From the NCBI GenBank assembly GCA_016903675.1, contig JADQBA010000004.1:85789-149788 (forward strand): DNA of 64,000 nt, written 5' to 3'. The first letter of the stretch is position 1; each line of letters begins with the position of its first letter. Both the position numbers and the translations under genes were made by a program. The notes beneath the pieces were generated by a model. The model was not told the origin of the DNA and made no database searches. It saw only the letters and a list, made by a program, of their open reading frames with translations. The stretch is from Stigonema ocellatum SAG 48.90 = DSM 106950 (GTDB lineage: Bacteria; Cyanobacteriota; Cyanobacteriia; Cyanobacteriales; Nostocaceae). Of this stretch, positions 62,220 to 64,000 are shown one piece after another.

Positions 62220-62672
62220 TTAGAACAAATCACAATTGTCGTCGTCAATTTCCGCATCCAATTGGGCTGAGAGTACCTGCTCCATCATCGCTTCTATAGC
62301 GCGGACATTCAAGCAACGCTCTTGTCGCTCTTGCAGGGGGGTAGAGAGGGGAATCAGGCGTAGACAAGTCCCCTCCTGCATGAGATCAAAGTAGGTTTGT
62401 TGTTGTGGGGACTGTTTGAGTTCCAAGTAATCAAAACTATAAACATTAAGATAAAGGGCGTGATTAGCCACTAGAGTAGACCGTTGCGGATTGGCAAACA
62501 CTTCCAACACATCCCCTTCACCCTCGCTCTGCAGTTTACCTTCTTGGGTGTAGATGTATTGGACACGACCTAAATCCCCTAACAATCGCCGCATATCGAG
62601 CTTATTCACAATGACGCCTGTGTTGATGATGCACGGAGCCGGTATTTTAGTGTCGGGTAGATGGTGACTCAT
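62220..62672 (-). CDS. Conserved-type cyanobacterial hypothetical protein
   Basis: 150 aa, soluble, no signal. N-terminal PAPCIINTGVIVNKLDMRRL, a beta-rich middle (VLEVFANPQRSTLVANHALY, SFDYLELKQSP) and an acidic C-terminal helix (IEAMMEQVLSAQLDAEIDDD). Wording is like conserved cyanobacterial proteins of unknown function. It is transcribed in the direction of tgt but separated by 258 nt of repeats. The upstream gap 62673-63046 shows no gene. Confidence 0.75.
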   Translation of the reverse strand: MSHHLPDTKIPAPCIINTGVIVNKLDMRRLLGDLGRVQYIYTQEGKLQSEGEGDVLEVFANPQRSTLVANHALYLNVYSFDYLELKQSPQQQTYFDLMQEGTCLRLIPLSTPLQERQERCLNVRAIEAMMEQVLSAQLDAEIDDDNCDLF

Positions 62673-63046
62673 AATTAAATAGCAAATGAGTGCTTTGGAG
62701 ATACATCACAGCTAAACAGTTAATTTAACAGCTTTGTTGATCCCCTACATTTTAATAATTATCGGCTTTGTAGAGCGATCTCCTCAAAAGCTGTCATAAG
62801 TTATTTAGTTGAAGGGCGGCACAACCAAAGTACCATCGATAAAGTTGCAGGCAATTTCTTCATAAAAATAAAAATGTCATTAATTATACATTATTTTTGT
62901 TTTTTGTTGCTGAGACAAGCATAACAAAATTTTCCTGCTAAATTGAGCATAAGTGTAAATCTTATTTCAAGCTTTAAAAAGCCACCAAACCTATTAATGG
63001 TAGAGCTACTAGCCCTACCTACTACCAAGAATTTCACAAATCACCA

Positions 63047-63832
63047 ATGACCAATAAAGAACTGTGGGGAAAACAACTGCTGTTAGATATAAGTGCATCT
63101 GTTGCATTCTATACTAGCATTCCCATACCAGATGTAGACAAGTTAGATTTCCGAGAGGTGGCACGCCTTGTCCCGCAGGTAGGGCTAATGATTGGGGGAA
63201 TTGTGGGGCTATTGGATGCAGGAATGAATTATCTGGGTATGCCAATGCTAACTCGTAGTGCTTTAGTAGTGGCTGTTTGGATTGCTATTACTGGAGGATT
63301 GCACTTAGATGGCGTCATGGATACTGCTGATGGATTAGCAGTGGGCGACAAAGACCGACGACTGGAGGTGATGGCAGATAGTGCCACAGGTGCATTTGGC
63401 GCAATGGCAGCCATCGTCTTGGTGCTACTTAAAACAGCTGCTTTAACAGATATACAGGAAAACCGTTGGTTGGTGTTGATAGCTACTTGTGGGTGGGGAC
63501 GCTGGGGTCAACAACTGGCGATCGCCCGATATCCTTACTTAAAACCAACTGGCAAAGGCGCTTTTCACAAAGCAGCCATTCGTTCTTATAAAGATTTGTT
63601 ACCAGGACTGCTGTTACTGGTGGGTTTGAGTGGTTTACAAATACTGCTGGACACAAAGCAGCTATTTTTCGCCATCGGTTTGACACTTGCTGGAAGCGCT
63701 ATTGCTTTTCTCACTGGTGCTTGGTTTGAAAACAAACTAGGCGGACACACAGGAGATACCTACGGCGCAGTCGTTGAGTGGACTGAAGCCCTATTATTGT
63801 GCGTATTAACCGTTATGAAAAGTGGGGAGTAG
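63047..63832 (+). CDS. cobS: Adenosylcobinamide-GDP ribazoletransferase (cobalamin synthase)
   Basis: 261 aa, integral membrane, with multiple hydrophobic segments. The family signature HLDGVMDTADGLAVGDKD (about 85-102) supplies acidic metal ligands, followed by EVMADSATGAFGAM. It joins adenosylcobinamide-GDP with alpha-ribazole in the last step of cobalamin synthesis. No cobalamin riboswitch is evident upstream. The last residues (KSGE) and the TAG are encoded by the GGGGAGT repeat that runs to the window end, so the natural C terminus is probably shorter or replaced. Confidence 0.95.
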   Translation: MTNKELWGKQLLLDISASVAFYTSIPIPDVDKLDFREVARLVPQVGLMIGGIVGLLDAGMNYLGMPMLTRSALVVAVWIAITGGLHLDGVMDTADGLAVGDKDRRLEVMADSATGAFGAMAAIVLVLLKTAALTDIQENRWLVLIATCGWGRWGQQLAIARYPYLKPTGKGAFHKAAIRSYKDLLPGLLLLVGLSGLQILLDTKQLFFAIGLTLAGSAIAFLTGAWFENKLGGHTGDTYGAVVEWTEALLLCVLTVMKSGE

Positions 63833-64000
63833 AGAGTGGGGAGTGGAGAGTGGGGAGTGGAGAGTGGGGAGTGGGGAGTGGGGAGTGGGGAGTGGGGAGT
63901 GGGGAGTGGGGAGTGGGGAGTGGGGAGTGGGGAGTGGGGAGTGGGGAGTGGGGAGTGGGGAGTGGGGAGTGGGGAGTGGGGAGTGGGGAGTGGGGAGTGG
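63821..64000. repeat. Long GGGGAGT heptamer array
   Basis: At least 24 near-perfect tandem GGGGAGT units (with some GGAGAGT variants) from the end of cobS to the window edge; total length unknown. Strong G-quadruplex potential. Confidence 0.9.

Noticed and set aside
62673..63046. Cobalamin riboswitch before cobS
   Set aside because: No B12-box-like conserved segment was recognised in the 374-nt spacer.
63821..64000. CRISPR or satellite-like array at the window end
   Set aside because: Seven-base tandem units with no spacers; an STRR.
1..64000. tRNA, rRNA, tmRNA or RNase P RNA genes
   Set aside because: I looked for T-loop-like GTTCGAATC motifs and known RNA cores on both strands and saw none; a covariance-model search would be decisive.

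Overview
The window reads as chromosomal DNA of a filamentous, probably heterocyst-forming cyanobacterium (Nostocales type). The grounds are frequent HIP1 palindromes (GCGATCGC), runs of heptameric STRR repeats (TAATTCG, AATTCAT, GGGGAGT and GGGTGTA classes), many small hairpin/MITE-like elements between genes, and cyanobacterial genes: heme oxygenase with hemN, a microviridin cluster, MASE1 histidine kinase, SLH/DUF1565 protein, cobS and tgt. No rRNA, tRNA, CRISPR array, prophage or intact transposase was recognised.

Layout. 0-2.2 kb: the 3' part of a hybrid histidine kinase, overlapping a receiver-GGDEF protein. 2.7-7.1 kb: a redox block of one SDR and three aldo/keto reductases, one with a Tat signal. 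7.1-12.3 kb: repeat-rich, AT-rich accessory DNA with two orphan hypothetical genes, a small HTH protein, a hexapeptide acyltransferase and relics of CHAT and GAF genes. 12.8-18 kb: a ClC channel fused to CBS and USP-like modules, then relics of a histidine kinase and of cyanase, plus small secreted or membrane proteins. 18-24.7 kb: a NERD-helicase, an NmrA-like SDR, a glycosyltransferase, a membrane protein and ArfB. 24.9-27.9 kb: a secreted protein, then the heme oxygenase-HemN pair.

28-33.1 kb: three tandem DUF4360-like secreted proteins produced by segmental duplication of gene, flanks and MITE. 33.1-39.1 kb: a disrupted metallo-beta-lactamase-fold gene, a GH65 phosphorylase/hydrolase and alaS. 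39.7-42.5 kb: a small metal-binding (HMA) protein, a diguanylate cyclase and an HEAGH-motif membrane peptidase. 43.1-45.6 kb: a microviridin (omega-ester peptide) cluster in which one precursor carries four TxKYPSD cores, followed by two ATP-grasp ligases (MdnB- and MdnC-like). 46-54.6 kb: small proteins, then GldA/GldF-like ABC genes separated from a GldG-like gene whose ORF contains a ~500-nt in-frame G-rich tandem repeat. 54.7-64 kb: MASE1 histidine kinase, SLH protein, hypotheticals, tgt, a conserved hypothetical and cobS, ending in a long GGGGAGT repeat.

Two themes stand out. The first is the four-core graspetide precursor with small residues after the YPSD motif. The second is pervasive repeat activity: several genes (NmrA-like SDR, the 22.5-kb membrane protein, MBL relic, mdnC, cobS and others) take their last codons or stop codon from a dispersed repeat, and one gene has been expanded internally by it. 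All functional calls are from reading the sequence; no database search was run.
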